A stretch of 64,000 nucleotides of DNA from Erinaceus europaeus (GCF_950295315.1 NC_080176.1:34933006-34997005), one strand, 5' to 3'. Shown: positions 45,343 through 57,530, counted from the stretch's first letter. Made by a program: numbers and translations. The notes: generated from the sequence alone by a model not told the origin.

Positions 45343-45690
45343 CCATAAGTCTTGGTTTCCACTCCCTCTGACTTGGTGTTATTCTTCAGAAACATGTTCC
45401 TGCCTTTTGACCCAGAGTTCAGCTGTAGACATATCGCTGGAGGAGAGAGATGGGTAGCCAGTATCCCATCAGGGATAATTGCTTCTCTAACATAGCAATT
45501 TGGGGGGATGGGAGATATTTACAGATAGCAACTAACTGAATATAATCAAAGCATAGACAGACTTAGTGATAGCTATTTATTATTTTTTTAATGGAAGAGT
45601 GAGACAGAGAGGTTGATCAGAATCATTTTATGTGGTGATAGGAGTCAAATCCACATAGAGATCAAATCCTTTGATGAACTGAAAAAAGAT
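45343..45690. other. Unassigned, with a decayed SINE
   Basis: 45565-45680 has a reverse T-rich tail, 'gagtgagacagagagg' and 'ataggagtcaaatccac', a worn SINE. The rest is unassigned. Confidence 0.45.
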
Positions 45691-45798
45691 TTATGTGAAT
45701 GAATGAAAGAAAACCACTACTATATCTAAACAATAAAGATCGTAGGTGAGATAGCTGAACCCAGTTGAGAGGAGAACAGTTCCCTGCCTGCTGTGACT
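45691..45798. repeat. Local duplication, copy 2
   Basis: Partner of 44299-44410; see there. Confidence 0.85.
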
Positions 45799-46489
45799 CT
45801 AACAGGTGAAAAAAGGTGATTCTGACAGATTTTTTATGAAACCAAACTCTGACATTTTTATGCCCTTAATTAATTTGTTGGAGGTGATTCAGAAACATAA
45901 ATGTTTCATCTCTTTTACTTCCCTTATATTCCACTCACTGATGGAAAGAGTATAGGAACACTATTTCTATTTGATTTTATCTCCCAGTCTGTGCACCTTC
46001 TTCCAGTCACTTCATGGTAATGGGCATATCAATGGAAGGAAAGCAGTTCCTTTCTTTTGCACACCACATCTTAGTGATGCAAATGGAATTGCTTAAATAT
46101 CATTCGGAGCTTAGGAGAGAGGGGTAGAGTAGAGGGGATGGGGGGAAGAAACTCTGGATTTTTTCCAGAAAGAAGGCAAATCAAATCTCACTCCTAGCAT
46201 CTTAGTTGAGAATTAATTTCCAGGGATAGACAATGGTAGAAGCAGAACCAGTGAGGGTTTTGAACATACTTATTATTCTGATGACTGATTTTTTGGGCTT
46301 GCTTGGCTTGTGTTTCTAGAGAACATAAAATAGAAGGGTAGGGAAAATTAGGTCTTGAAAGAACTAGAGGCTCAAGTAATTTGCTCTTTGTTGTGGATGT
46401 TATATTCTCTCTCTCTCACACACACATGTTTTTTTTACTAGTCCATAAGAGAGACTGGGAAATGTGAAAATATCTCTGGCTTTCTGACA
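45799..46489. other. Unique sequence, no gene seen
   Basis: No repeat or frame that I can support. Confidence 0.4.
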
Positions 46490-47640
46490 TCCTAACCCTC
46501 CACCTAGGTCCTCCTCCAGCATTTTGTATTTAGGACCTCAAAGCTCCCCCGCCTACCCAGAGTCCTTTACTTTGGTACAATACACCAAACCCAGACCAAG
46601 TTCTCCTTTGTGTATTCCTTTTTCTTTTTTCTCAGTTTCTGTCTATAAATAAGATAATCCATATTTATCCTTTTCTTTTTGGCTTATGTCAAGGTGAAGG
46701 TGAATTCATTATTCTTAATAGCTGAGTAGTATTCCATTGTGTATATAGACTACAACTTACTCAGCCACCCATCTCTTGTTGGACACTTAGGTTGCTTCCA
46801 GGTTTGGCTATTAAAAATTGTGCTACTATGAACATAGGTATACACAGATCTTTTTGAATGGATATGTTGGGTTCCTTAGGATATATCCCTAGAAGAGGAA
46901 TTGCAGAATCATATAATAGGTCCACTTTTAGCCTTCTGAGAGTTCTCCAGACTGCTCTCTACAGGGGTTGGAGCAACTGGCATTCCCACCAGCAGTGCAG
47001 GAGGGTTTCTTTGTTCCCATAACCTCTCAAGTACTTGTTGCTGCTATTGTTTTTGATGTATGATATTCTCACAGGAGTAAAGTAGTATTTCATTATTTTC
47101 TTAGTTTGCATTTCTCTGACAATCAATAACTTAGAGAATTTTTTTCATATGTCTGTTGGCCTTTTGAACCTCTTCTTTGGTGAATATTCTGTTCATATCC
47201 TTTTCCACTGTTGAATGGGGTCATTGTTGTTGTTATTGTTATCTCTTCAGCAAATAGTGTTGAGAAAATTGCATTGAAACATACAGAAGAATGAAACTGA
47301 ACCACTACATTTCACTACACACAAATGTAAATTCCAAATGGATCAAGAATTTAGTTATTATACCAGAAACTATCAAATACTTAGAGGAAAATATCAACAG
47401 CACTCTTTTCTATCTAAGTTTTATAGGAATTTTCAATGATATAAATCCAATTGCAAGGAAGACTAGAACAAAAATAAACCAATGGGACTACATTAAATAG
47501 AAAAAGAAACCACCAACCAAACAAAGAGACTCCTTACAGAATGGAAGAAGATCTTTACATGCCAGACATCATACAAAAGGTTAATAACTAGCATATATAT
47601 ATGTGGAGAGAGAGAGAGAGAGAGAGCTCACCAAACTCAG
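46490..47640 (-). mobile_element. Old 5'-truncated L1 with 5' inversion
   Basis: 46490-47222 is a minus-strand 3' UTR and ORF2 C-terminal region, with many mutations. From about 47246 the sequence runs on the plus strand through an upstream part of ORF2 (MKLNHYISLHTNVNSKWIKNL, then EENI..FF-like and NPIARKT) to about 47600. This is the twin-priming layout. A (GA)n tract follows at 47606-47628. Confidence 0.85.
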
Positions 47641-48007
47641 AAAAAAAATTGATCTGGATCTTTGGTAGGAGTTGATCTTGTCATAGTTATGGATAGATAT
47701 ATTGAAAAAACTCAAGCTAATTCAAAACAAACAAGTGTGGAGTAAAATTTCTAGGACTCAATGGTGATGTGACTTTCTACGTGGGATGAATTGACAAGGC
47801 CCAGGAGCAGACTGCTTGTGTGGTCCCTGGTGAGGATGTTCGTCTGCTCAGCCGTTCTGGGGAGCATCCAGAGATATTCTGGGGCAGGGTGTGAGTTTGT
47901 GCAGCAGGTGTGAGACTCCTTGGAGCTGCTCTGTACTTTGCATTTTTCTTAAACACTTTGCAGGTTCAAAAATGAACGCTTTAAAAAATGAGTTACTAAA
48001 TTTGGAG
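47641..48007. other. Unassigned sequence
   Basis: Unique-looking, somewhat GC-richer around 47780-47930. No frame or family recognised. Confidence 0.4.
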
Positions 48008-48220
48008 GGGGGCAAGAACTGGGTGATGACATACCTAGTTGAGTAAACATGTTATAATGCCAAGGATCTAGGTTCAAGCCCCAGTCCCTACCTGCAGGGG
48101 GGAAGCTTCACGAGTAGTAAAGCAGGGCTGCAGGTATTTCTCATTCTCTCTGCTTCTCTGTCTCCACTCCTCCTCTCAAATTTTCTCTGTCTTATCAAAT
48201 GAATATAAAAGTTTAAGTAA
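48008..48220 (+). mobile_element. Type-C SINE
   Basis: 'actgggtgatgacatacctagttgag' head, 'ggttcaagcccc' B-box, 'ggggaagcttcacgagtag', CT-rich middle and worn A-rich tail. Confidence 0.85.
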
Positions 48221-48221
48221 T

Positions 48222-49510
48222 AGAGTAGGGCACCTAAGTAAAAATCCTGTGGTGAGGGGGAGGGTGGACATTTGGCTTCCCGGGGCAGTGGCGAGGGGGT
48301 TGGAGGAGACACAGTCTTTTGGTGGTGGGAATGGTGTCTATGTACACTCCTATTAAATTGTAGTCATATAAAGCACTATTTAATTAATATGAGAGGGGGA
48401 AATTGATTGTATGTCTCAAACTTTTTAAAACACAGACTGAGTCTTTTTAATACATAGGCTGAGTGTTTGATATGTTGACTCTCTCAAAAGCCTAGACCAG
48501 GGAGAACAGAAGCAATTGGTGGCACAGCTATATACAAGATGTTGGGTATTGTACAGAAAATCCTAACAAAGGGACTTTTCAGAGTTAACCCAATAACCAA
48601 ATAATGTGATAATAACAATAACTATCCATTGTCTTTTTGAACCCTAAGGCAGCAGGAACCTCACATTTCCAATATAGAGCCTATATTTTCCCCAGTCCTG
48701 GAACCTTAGGGTGGGGCGCACTTTCCTGCATGTTCCTCTCAATTCATATCAATATTGCATCCGCCGATCACAACCTAATCAATGCAACGAGTGCAACCTC
48801 AGCATGCTTCACTTCAGACTGTGTCCAGAGACTTCAGGTGTGCAATGACAACCCTTCAGCTTCATTACTCAGGTGAGACCTTTCCTTTCATAGTATTCTG
48901 TAATTCCATCCCAGGTGGTTCACTTCCTAACAAAGTCCCAAAACCTAGATATAAACCCAGTCCCCTGAGATAGAGCATATGTTCACACTTAACCATAAAC
49001 TAGGGCAAAATATATACCTGAAAGCAAAACTACACAATAGTCTTCAGTGAGCACCCCCAACACTTCATCTGCACTATTCCAGCCTTTAGGTCCATAATTG
49101 TTCAACAATTTGTTTGGCTTTGTATGTGAACTCTCTTTTCACCCACCAGGTTCCAGATGCCAGCAGGATGCCGACCAGACTTCCGTGGACAGACAACCCC
49201 ACCAGTGCATCCTGGAGCTCTGCTTCCCCAGAGCCCCACCCTACTAGGGAAAGAGAGAGGCAGGCTGGGATTATGGATCAACCAGTCAATGCCTATGTTC
49301 AGTGGGGAAGCAATTACAGAAGCCAGACCTTCCACCTTCTGCAACCCACAATGACCTTGGGTCCATACTCCCAGAGGGATAAAGAATAGGAAAGCTATCA
49401 GGGGAGGGGATGGGATATAGAGATCTGGTGGTTGGAATTGTGTAGTTGTACCCCTCCTACCCTATGGTTTTGTTAATGTCTCCTTTTTAAAATAAAAAAT
49501 TTTTTCAGTA
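48222..49510 (+). mobile_element. Old L1 long 3' UTR
   Basis: Colinear with 24690-25960: 'ggtggtgggaatggtgt', 'gcatccgccgatcacaaccta', 'ggttccagatgcc', 'gtacccctcctaccctatgg'. It ends with AATAAAAAA. Non-coding; the open frames here are accidental. Confidence 0.85.
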
Positions 49511-50139
49511 ATAAATTAAAAAGAGTTAAACAGATTTGGGGAGGGGTGGTGATACTTAGTATTTTAAACACAGAAAATTTGAGGACTGTGTTACTGTGAC
49601 TATAACCATTGGAGAAAGGTAGATTTAAGAATCTCCATGTATCACTGAAACACTTTTTCTATACTTCCTGTTTTATTGTCAGAACCTCTGCATATATAGA
49701 TTATGGGAGAAATATGAAATAAGGAAAACTGCAAGCTTCTCTGAGTGTCCAAGCAATGGTGCTAGAGCAAAACAGAATCACTGTGTCTCTTAGCAATCAA
49801 CAGCAGTTTCCATTTTCACATAATATGAAGAGAAGTTTCCAGCTCAAGAATCTGTCCCCAGAGTCATGAAGTAAGGTAGGAAAATATCTGTGTCCCCATA
49901 AAACAATTCCGTTCAAAATACAGAATGAAAATACTATATCGGAACAGCAAAGGAAGGAAGTTGGGCCTGTTTCTAAGCACAAATGGGCAAGGTTAAGATC
50001 GCTTTCGTTATTATGGAGTGGCTCACCACACATCCATCTAGTTTTAATTCTGCCTATTGGTACCTCAGTGATCAAACCCTCTAATTTACTTCAGAAAAGA
50101 AAACTGAAAATAAACATCCTTCTAAGTATTTTTCTTTGT
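49511..50139. other. Unique sequence, no gene seen
   Basis: No repeat family recognised. A 92-codon minus frame (49797-50075) has no domain or codon pattern that I can support. Confidence 0.4.
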
Positions 50140-50420
50140 TGCTTTCACTTTTTTTTTTTTTTCCTCCAGGCTTATTGCTAGGGCTTGGTGCTCCCAGCAT
50201 CCATTTTTGCCATTTTTTCCCTTTCTATTCAATTTGATATGACAAGACAGAATTTGAGAGAGGAAAAGAAGATAGAGAAAGAGAGAGAAATACAGATACC
50301 TGCAGACCTGCTTCACCATTTGTGAAGTGTTGCCCCTGCAGATGGGGGGTAGAGGCTCAAATCCCAGTTCTTCAGCCTGGTAATGCTTGTGCTCAGCCAG
50401 ATGCAAAACTGCCTAGCCCC
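50140..50420 (-). mobile_element. Type-E-like old SINE
   Basis: A T-tail is followed by 'ttattgctagggcttggtgctcc' (complement of the type-E end), a GA-rich middle, 'acctgcttcaccatttgtgaagtg' and 'ggctcaaatcccagttc'. Confidence 0.7.
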
Positions 50421-50937
50421 TTTATCTAAATTCTCTTAAATTCACATGTTCATGTTCAACTCCAGCAAGTGAAAATAATGGCTTATCTAGTGTCCTAACA
50501 AGGTGTTTCAAATTTGACCAAGAGGGTTCTTGCCCACCACTCAGTCCCTCTCTACCACTTCCTTCTAGTCTCAAGAAGGAAACTATAGCTCACTGGTTTG
50601 CAAGCAATTGTCATGTTAGGCGAGTGATGATTCTGTGTGTATGTGTGACTGTTCTGCAGGAGAATGGAGACTGCTAAACATGATCTACCTCAGATATGGC
50701 TTTGCCTTTAAGATCATACTCTTTCACTGCATTGAGCTTATTGACAACACACCATACTGACACTGGTACGAGTTCCCTTGTGCCCTGGCCCTGGGTTGCA
50801 AGCAGGGCACTAAACTAAATCTTGATGAGGAAGAGGTCCTAAGCAAAAACTCATCAAAGAAATTATGAATATGATGAAAGGAAAAGGAATGCCAAAATCA
50901 GCTGTCTTCTTGAAGAGCAGTTCCAGTAGAGCAAACT
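50421..50937. other. Unique sequence, no gene seen
   Basis: Nothing recognisable. Confidence 0.4.
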
Positions 50938-51690
50938 TTTTTTAAAAAAAATTCTTTTATTAGTAATTAAATAATTTTCAATAAGACTGTGGGATAAGAG
51001 GGGTACAATTGCATACAGTTCCCACCACCAGAGTTCCATATCCTGTTCCCTCCATTGGAACCTTCCTTGTTCTTTATCCCTCCGGGAGTATCTTTATCCC
51101 TCCGGGACCAAAGATCTTTATGGGGTGCAGAAGGTGGGAGGTCTGGCTTCTGTAATTGCTTCTCTGCTGGATAGGTGAATCCATAACCCCAGCCTATCTC
51201 TCTCTTTCCCTAGTGGGGCAGAACTCTGGGAAGGTGAATTCTAGGACACATTGGTGAGGCTGTCTGCCTAGGGAAGTCAGGTTGGCATCATAGTAGCTTC
51301 TGCAACTTGGTGCCTGAAAAGCTTTAAGATATAAAACAAAACAAACTGTTTAATAATCAAGAACTTAAAGGTAAGAATACAGCAGGTGATATTTGGGTTT
51401 TGTTGTTGTTGTTGTTGCAAGAAGCCAGGAATTCTATTTTAGCTAGATTCCAAGGAGCTCATAACTTTACTAATTTTTGCCTGGGCCAGACAGCTTACAT
51501 GCTGGTGGGCTAGAAATATTGTCTGGGAGGATAGTGTCATAGTTAGGAATAGGGCCAGAAAGCTGGATCAGGGCAGAGAGTAGCTCCCAAATCTGAGAAA
51601 AGTATATAATTACTATTAACAGTAAACCCCATTAATCTGATGTAGGACCCATGTCTATTCATATTTAGCACAGGAGCCTGTGTAACCTCT
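50938..51690 (-). mobile_element. Old L1 3' UTR fragment
   Basis: Reverse A-tail, 'tagtaattaaataattttcaataag', 'ttcccaccaccagagttcc', 'ggaggtctggcttctgtaattgcttc' and 'aggagcctgtgtaacc'. A small tandem duplication of 'tctttatccctccggga' lies at 51073-51108. Confidence 0.85.
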
Positions 51691-52182
51691 GCATCCCTCT
51701 CAGTCTGAGCTCGCAGTCCTTGGTCACAGCTGGGAATGTTCTAGGCTGCACTCATTTCAGGACCAGTCCTCCTGGCAGAGTGGCAGAGTATGTTGACCCA
51801 GCCTGCCTTCAGAGAGTGGGGCAGTCCCTACCACTGTTGTTCTGCATTGAGGGTAAGGTCTTGTAGAAGCCCACAAAATGGTTTATGATGTTATTTCTGA
51901 TGGAGATGACCAGTGATAGTAGTGAGAGGGAGGTCTCTTCCCATTATATCTGTGTGGGAATCCCAGGATTCTCTGACTAGGGTCCTGGACTTCATGCTTG
52001 TATCACTTCAAGACCAGGCTGTGTGGCCGAGCAGATGGCCATGTGCTAAAGGGCAAGGAGCAGGAGTTTACCTGAGGAAAATCAAGGCTCAGAAAGATAA
52101 ATAAGTTGTCTTCTCTTGACTTATGTAATAAAGGTCTTCATTGTTCCTTAAAAATAAGAAAGAAAAAAGATTAGAATCCTTC
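51691..52182. other. Unique sequence, no gene seen
   Basis: No family or supportable frame. Confidence 0.4.
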
Positions 52183-52326
52183 AGAGGCAAGGGAAATGTC
52201 ATAATGGTTATACAAAAAAAAAAAAAATTATTATGCCTGAGGCTTCTAGGTCCCAGGTTCAATTCCCCTGTACCAACCATCATAATCCAGAGCTGAACAG
52301 TGCTCTGCTTAGAAATTTTAAAAATG
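52183..52326 (+). mobile_element. Type-B SINE with an internal A-run
   Basis: 'aaatgtcataatggttataca' head interrupted by 14 A, then 'cctgaggcttctaggtcccaggttcaattcccc' and 'gctgaacagtgctctg'. An L1 abuts its tail. Confidence 0.83.
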
Positions 52327-53337
52327 TACTCAAACCAAGAGACCCCTCACAGAATGGCAGAAGATCTTTACATGCCATACATCAGACATGAGGCTAAAAC
52401 CAGAACATACAAAGAACTTGCAAATCTCGACAACAAGACAACAAATAACCCCATCCAAAAATGGGGGGAGGACATGGACAGAATATTCACCACAGAAGAG
52501 ATCCAAAAGGCCAAGAAACACATGAAAAAATGCTCAAAGTCTCTGATTGTCAGAGAAATACAAATAAAGACAACAATGAGATACCACTTCACTCCTGTGA
52601 GAATGTCATACATTAGAAAAGGTAACAGCAGCAAATGCTGGAGAGGTTGTGGGGTCAAAGGAACCCTCCTACACTGCTGGTGGGAATGTCAATTGGTCCA
52701 GCCTCTGTGGAGAACAGTCTGGAGAACTCTCAGAAGGCTAGAAATGGACCTACCCTATGATCCTGCAATTCCTCTCCTGGGGATATATCCTAAGGAACCC
52801 AACACACCCATCCAAAAAGATATGTGTATCCCTATGTTCATAGCAGCACAGTTTGTAATAGCCAAAACCTGGAAGCAACCCAAGTGTCCAACAACAGATG
52901 AGTGGCTGAGCAAGTTGTGGTATATATATATATATATATATACAATGGAATACTACTCAGCTGTAAAAAAAAAAATGGTGACTTCACCATTTTCAGCCAA
53001 TCTTGGGTGGACCTTGAAAAAATCATGTTGAGTGAAATAAGTCAGAAACAGAAGGATGAATATGGGATGATCTCACTCTCAGGCAGAAGTTGAAAAACAA
53101 GATCAGAAAAGAAAACACAAGTAGAACCTGAAGTGGAATTGGAGTATTGCACCAAAGTAAAAGACTCTAGGGTGGGTGGGTGGGGAGAATACAGATCCAA
53201 GAAGGATGACAGAGGACCTAGTGGGTGTTGTATTGTAATATGGAAAACTGGGAAATGTTATGCATGTACAAACTATTGTTTACTGTTGAATGTAAAACAT
53301 TAATTCCCCGATAAAGAAATAAATTTAAAAAAAAAAG
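52327..53337 (+). mobile_element. 5'-truncated L1, open ORF2 end
   Basis: Begins within ORF2 at 'caaaccaagagacccctc'. It is frame-open from 52300 to 53031 with the Cys/His block intact, then shifts at an A-run (52968-52977). A (TA)n expansion at 52921-52941 adds YIYI residues in frame. The 3' UTR ends at about 53330 with 'ccccgataaagaaa' and an A-tail. Same subfamily as the copy at 34104. Confidence 0.9.
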
Positions 53338-53690
53338 AAAAAATCATGTTGAGTGAAATAAGTCAGAAACAGAAGGATGAATATGGGATGATCTCACTCT
53401 CAGGCAGAAGTTGAAAAAAAAAAATAAAACCTAATTTCAAAGGAAAAAAAAAAGAAAAGAAAAGAAAACACAAGTAGAACCTGAAGTGGAATTGGAGTAT
53501 TGCACCAAAGTAAAAGACTCTAGGGTGGGTGGGTGGGGAGAATACAGATCCAAGAAGGATGACAGAGGACCTAGTGGGTGTTGTATTGTAATATGGAAAA
53601 CTGGGAAATGTTATGCATGTATAAACTATTGTATTTACTGTTGAATGTAAAACATAAATTCCCCAATAAAGAAATAAAAAATTATGATAA
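53338..53690 (+). repeat. Tandem second copy of the L1 3' end
   Basis: It repeats 53017-53330, including the private variants 'gactctagggtgggtgggtgg' and 'gtgggtgttgtattgtaata', but carries an A-rich insert at 53414-53463. Confidence 0.88.
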
Positions 53691-53924
53691 TTAAATAAAA
53701 AATAAAAGTTAAAAAACTAATACAAAAAAGGACTCTCAATCACAGTAATATCTCCTGAGAATTTTCCAGTTAGAAGCCTGGAATTCTCTTGTTTTCTAAT
53801 AATAAGAATGAAAACCTCTTTCATTTATAAGGATAAGGTAAAATTTTCTGCCTTGTTATTTTTCTTCTAATTTATTATTACCACCATATTTTAATAAGTA
53901 GAGTATAAAATCATTACTTTAAAG
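53691..53924. other. Unassigned, A-rich start
   Basis: No gene seen. Confidence 0.4.
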
Positions 53925-54082
53925 AATATTTTATTTATTTTGTGTTTGAGAGAGATGCAGAGAGAGAAAGAAACACCAGCTCAGCTCTGGCTTATGGTGG
54001 TATGGTGGATTGAACCTGGGACTTTGGAGCCTCAGGCATGAGAGTGTTTTTTGCATAACCATTATGCTCTCTCCCACCCTAA
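53925..54082 (-). mobile_element. Type-B SINE
   Basis: 'gctcagctctggcttatggtggt', 'gattgaacctggg' and 'gcataaccattatgctctctcc' in reverse, with a T-rich tail. Confidence 0.9.
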
Positions 54083-54612
54083 AATTATTACTTTTAATTT
54101 TAAAGATTCCCTTATTTTTGTATGAGAGAACCAGATTCATAATAACTACCTTTAATGTTTAATGTAGCAGCAAAGTATTTTAAATCTTTTCTTCCGGAAG
54201 ACTGAGTAATTTTATACATAGGTATACAGTTCAAAATGATGCAATGACTATATGGGTGCATGCTTTTCTCTTTTATTAGTTACTTAATGATGGTTTATAA
54301 GGTTACAAAGGCATAGTTTCAAACTGCACTCACCAAAGTTCTATACCTCCTCCTATGCTCACCATAGTTCTCACAGTCTGAGTTTAGTTCCTTTTCTTGT
54401 TGCTGAACATTCATACCACTTAGTTCTCTGTATTTCACATATGAGCAAAATTGTAGAGCAGTTGTCTTTCACCTTTTTATTTATTCCACTAGACATAATT
54501 TTGGTGCATAGTTTTTATGATTCAAATTATTTGCAGATGTGAAATTATTGGGCTAGAAAAGTTTTTATTTATTGTCTTTAAATTGAAGTACCATAGGTTT
54601 TTAATTCTTTAA
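54083..54612. other. Unassigned, AT-rich
   Basis: 54240-54540 may be an old repeat ('aaaattgtagagcagttg'), family unknown. No gene seen. Confidence 0.4.
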
Positions 54613-54825
54613 CTGTATTTTGTTAGAGAGAGAGAGAGAGATGGAGAGATAGAGATAGATAGATAGAGATAGAGAGAGAGAGAGAGGAGAGAGAGAGCAT
54701 AGCACTGCTCAATTCTGGCTTATGGTGGTTTATGGTGGTGGTGGGGATTGAACCAACAGTCTCTGGATTTAGGCATGCAGGTTGGTTGGTTGGTTTAGTA
54801 TGCAGTTGCTGCACTGTCTTCCAAG
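54613..54825 (-). mobile_element. Type-B SINE with GA/GATA tract in its tail
   Basis: (GA)n/(GATA)n microsatellite at 54624-54697, then 'gcactgctcaattctggcttatggtgg' and 'ggggattgaacc'. The head is altered by a (GGTT)n patch. Confidence 0.78.
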
Positions 54826-55574
54826 TCTGGATTTTTAGTCTATGTCTCTTTAATCTTTTGCTAATTACATTTATAACAAAAAACAAAACAAAACATCTCA
54901 TTGTAAAGAACAGTGCATCCAGAAAATACTGCACTTGTTGAAAATGTTTTTTTGACATTTTTCTGCAAAATAGATTTACTAGCCACATAACACCATATTT
55001 CAACCAAATAATGTTTTTCAGTTTTAAAAATTCTTATGTTGAGCAGATATTGAAGAGGCTTTTTGTTTGTTTTGGTTTTTGCTCTATTTTGAAGCAGTGT
55101 TTTGTAACTATTGTTGTTCCTATGTAATAGTATCAAAACAAACAAGCAAATAACCCCCCAAACAACCAAATAAAAAACTACTTCTTACATCTAAAAAAAC
55201 TATTTAATATCATTATACACATTCAATATCTATATTTTCAGAATTGTCTTATAATATTTGATGAGTCTTTTAAAAATATAGATCAAAGTAGTTCATACAT
55301 TGTGACTGACCAAGATTCTCATGTTTCTCTTTTAAATTAAAGTTCTCTGTGTAGTCCTCTACCCCCATGTCCCACACCAGATTTACTTTTGTAGATGATG
55401 CTGAAGACAGAGACTGTTAGTACACAGGCATTCCCTCAGTCTGAATTGTACTGATTGCATCATCTTCCTTAATGTAAGAAAGATAATCCTGTTTGCAAAC
55501 AAACACAAAACCATGTCCACCTATTTTGTTTCCTTTAAACTGATACCTAGCTCTTGAGGCTTCTTAAAATCTAG
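54826..55574. other. Unassigned, AT-rich
   Basis: No gene or repeat family recognised. Confidence 0.4.
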
Positions 55575-55931
55575 ATATTTAAAAATGCAGTGGGGGTTTA
55601 CAGTTAATGATATTTGTACACTTTTCCCATATTGGGGAGCTACTCTTTGCCTTGATCCGGTTTTCTATTTCTGCTTCCAACCCTGACACTCCCCAGACAA
55701 TTATATTTAGTCCACCTGTATCTTAGCTGTCAGGCTCAGGCAAAAATTAGTGAAGTCCCTTGGAATATACCTAAAATAGACTTCCTAGCTTCTTCCAACA
55801 TAAAGATTCCAAATCTCATCTGCTATATTCATACCTTTAGGTTCCTGATTATTAACAATTTGTTCTGCTTTTTTTTTTTCATTTTTCTTTCTTTAAATTC
55901 CATTGTACCTCTAACAAAATTAGTGAGGTTC

Positions 55932-56146
55932 TTATTTTTATATTTATTTATTTCCCCTTTTGTTGCCCTTGTTTTTTTTACTGTTGTTATAGTTATTATT
56001 GCTGTTGTTGGATAGGACAGAGAGAAATGGAGAGAGTAGGGGAAGACAAAGAGGGGGAGAGAAAGACAGACTCCTGAAGACCTGCTTCACTGCCTGTGAA
56101 GTGACTCCCCTGCAGGTGGGGAGCCAGGGGCTTGAACCAGGAACCT
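55932..56146 (-). mobile_element. Type-A SINE, 5' truncated
   Basis: Reverse copy from the tail to the B-box complement 'gcttgaaccaggaacc'; the head is missing, and L1 3' UTR resumes at once. Confidence 0.82.
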
Positions 56147-56345
56147 TACACCAATGTGTCCTGGAACTTCACCTCTCCAGACCCCTACCCCACTAGGGAA
56201 AGGTAGAGACAGGCTGGGGATATCGATCCACCTGCCAACTTCCATGTTCAGTAGAGAAGGAATACAGAAATTAGACCTCCAACCTTCTGCACCACATAAA
56301 GATCTTTGGTCCATACTCCCAGAGGGATAAAAAATGAGGAACCTT

Positions 56346-56414
56346 GGGGCCAGGTGGTGGCATACCTGGTTGAGTGCATATGTTGCAATGTGCAAGGAAG
56401 CAGGTTTGAACCCC

Positions 56415-56446
<32 letters not shown>

Positions 56447-56563
56447 CTTCACAAGTGTTGAAGCAGTGCTTCAGGTGTCTCTCTGTCTCTCTCCTTCTCT
56501 ATCTCCCCCTCCTTGATTTCTTTTTGTCTCTATCCAATAAACAAATAAATATAATAAAAAAAG
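56346..56563 (+). mobile_element. Type-C SINE with internal A26
   Basis: Head 'gggccaggtggtggcatacctgg' and B-box 'ggtttgaacccc' are followed by 26 A at 56421-56446, replacing about 18 nt of the usual body, then 'cttcacaagtgttgaagcag' and the tail. Confidence 0.88.
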
Positions 56564-56847
56564 GTTAAAGAATAGAGAACCTCCCAATGGAGGAGATGGT
56601 ATACAGAACTCTGATGCTGGGAATTGTATGGAATTGTACCCCTCTTACCCCATAATCTAGTTGATCACTATTAAATCACTAGTAAAAATTTTAAAAAGAG
56701 ATTACAAAAAAACATAAATATAAAATAAAACAAAATGCAAAGACCCCTATCCCTGGAGGAGGGAGACCCTTTCATATAAAAAGGGTGGGGAAGGGGGGGA
56801 TAATACAGAAAACAAATAAATAATGCTTGAAATTTTTAATGATCTCT

Positions 56848-57003
56848 TTTTTAAAGAATATTTTATTTATTTATTCATGAGAAAGCTAGGAAGAGAAAGA
56901 GAAGGAACTAGATATCCCTCTAGTACATATGCTGCTGGGAATTGAACTCAGGAACTCATGCTCAAAAGTCCAGTGATTTATCCATTGTGTCACCTCCTAG
57001 ACC
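56848..57003 (-). mobile_element. Type-D SINE
   Basis: 'gctgctgggaattgaactcagg', 'tccattgtgtcacctcctagacc' and T-rich tail in reverse. Confidence 0.87.
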
Positions 57004-57149
57004 ACAACTTTCTATAATCTCCATTCAGATATTTTTTTTCTTTGTTTAAGTAGGTGAAAAAAGACTAAAATGTTTTTATAGCTATTTGAAAATATACAGT
57101 AGTTGAGACTACAGACAATGAATGAGGCAGTATTTACATGAGCAAATGC

Positions 57150-57290
57150 AATGGTCCCAGAGTAGCATAGTGACTAAAGTGTTAGAGCCTCAAGCATGAG
57201 GCCCTGTGTTCAAATCCGGGCACTACATGTACTAGTCCAATGCTCTGTTTCTCGCTCTTCACATCAATAAATGAATACATCTTTAAAGAA
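57150..57290 (+). mobile_element. Type-D SINE, diverged
   Basis: 'cagagtagcatagtgactaaag', 'gttcaaatccgggcac' and an AATAAATGAATAC tail. Confidence 0.82.
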
Positions 57291-57455
57291 GAAATCTACT
57301 GCTAAAATTCACGTGATAAGTCAAACACTCATCTTCGTAATGAGAAAACATATTCATCTCTTACCAAGGGGATAGTCTTCCAGTCAAGTTGATAAACCTC
57401 TCTTGCCAGGGATCGTGAGCCTGCACTCAAGAAGGACTTTAGAAAGTGTCAGGTC

Positions 57456-57530
57456 TGACTGGGGAGGTGGCTCAGAAATACTGCATCTGCCTTAAATGAA
57501 TGTCTTGAGTTCAACCCCTGGGTCCAAGGA
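57456..57530 (+). repeat. tRNA-like SINE head fragment
   Basis: 'ggggaggtggctcagaaata' and 'gagttcaacccctggg' resemble A and B boxes; the rest is absent. Confidence 0.5.

Larger units (their letters stand above)
55575..56705 (+). mobile_element. Old L1 3' UTR carrying two SINEs
   Basis: L1 3' UTR pieces at 55575-55870, 56147-56345 and 56564-56705 ('gagctactctttgcc', 'ccaatgtgtcctgga', 'gggaattgtatggaattgtaccc') are interrupted by a type-A SINE at 55932 and a type-C SINE at 56346. Confidence 0.82.

Noticed and set aside
47780..47930. Possible processed pseudogene
   Set aside because: No coding frame or recognisable gene product, no A-tail of its own.
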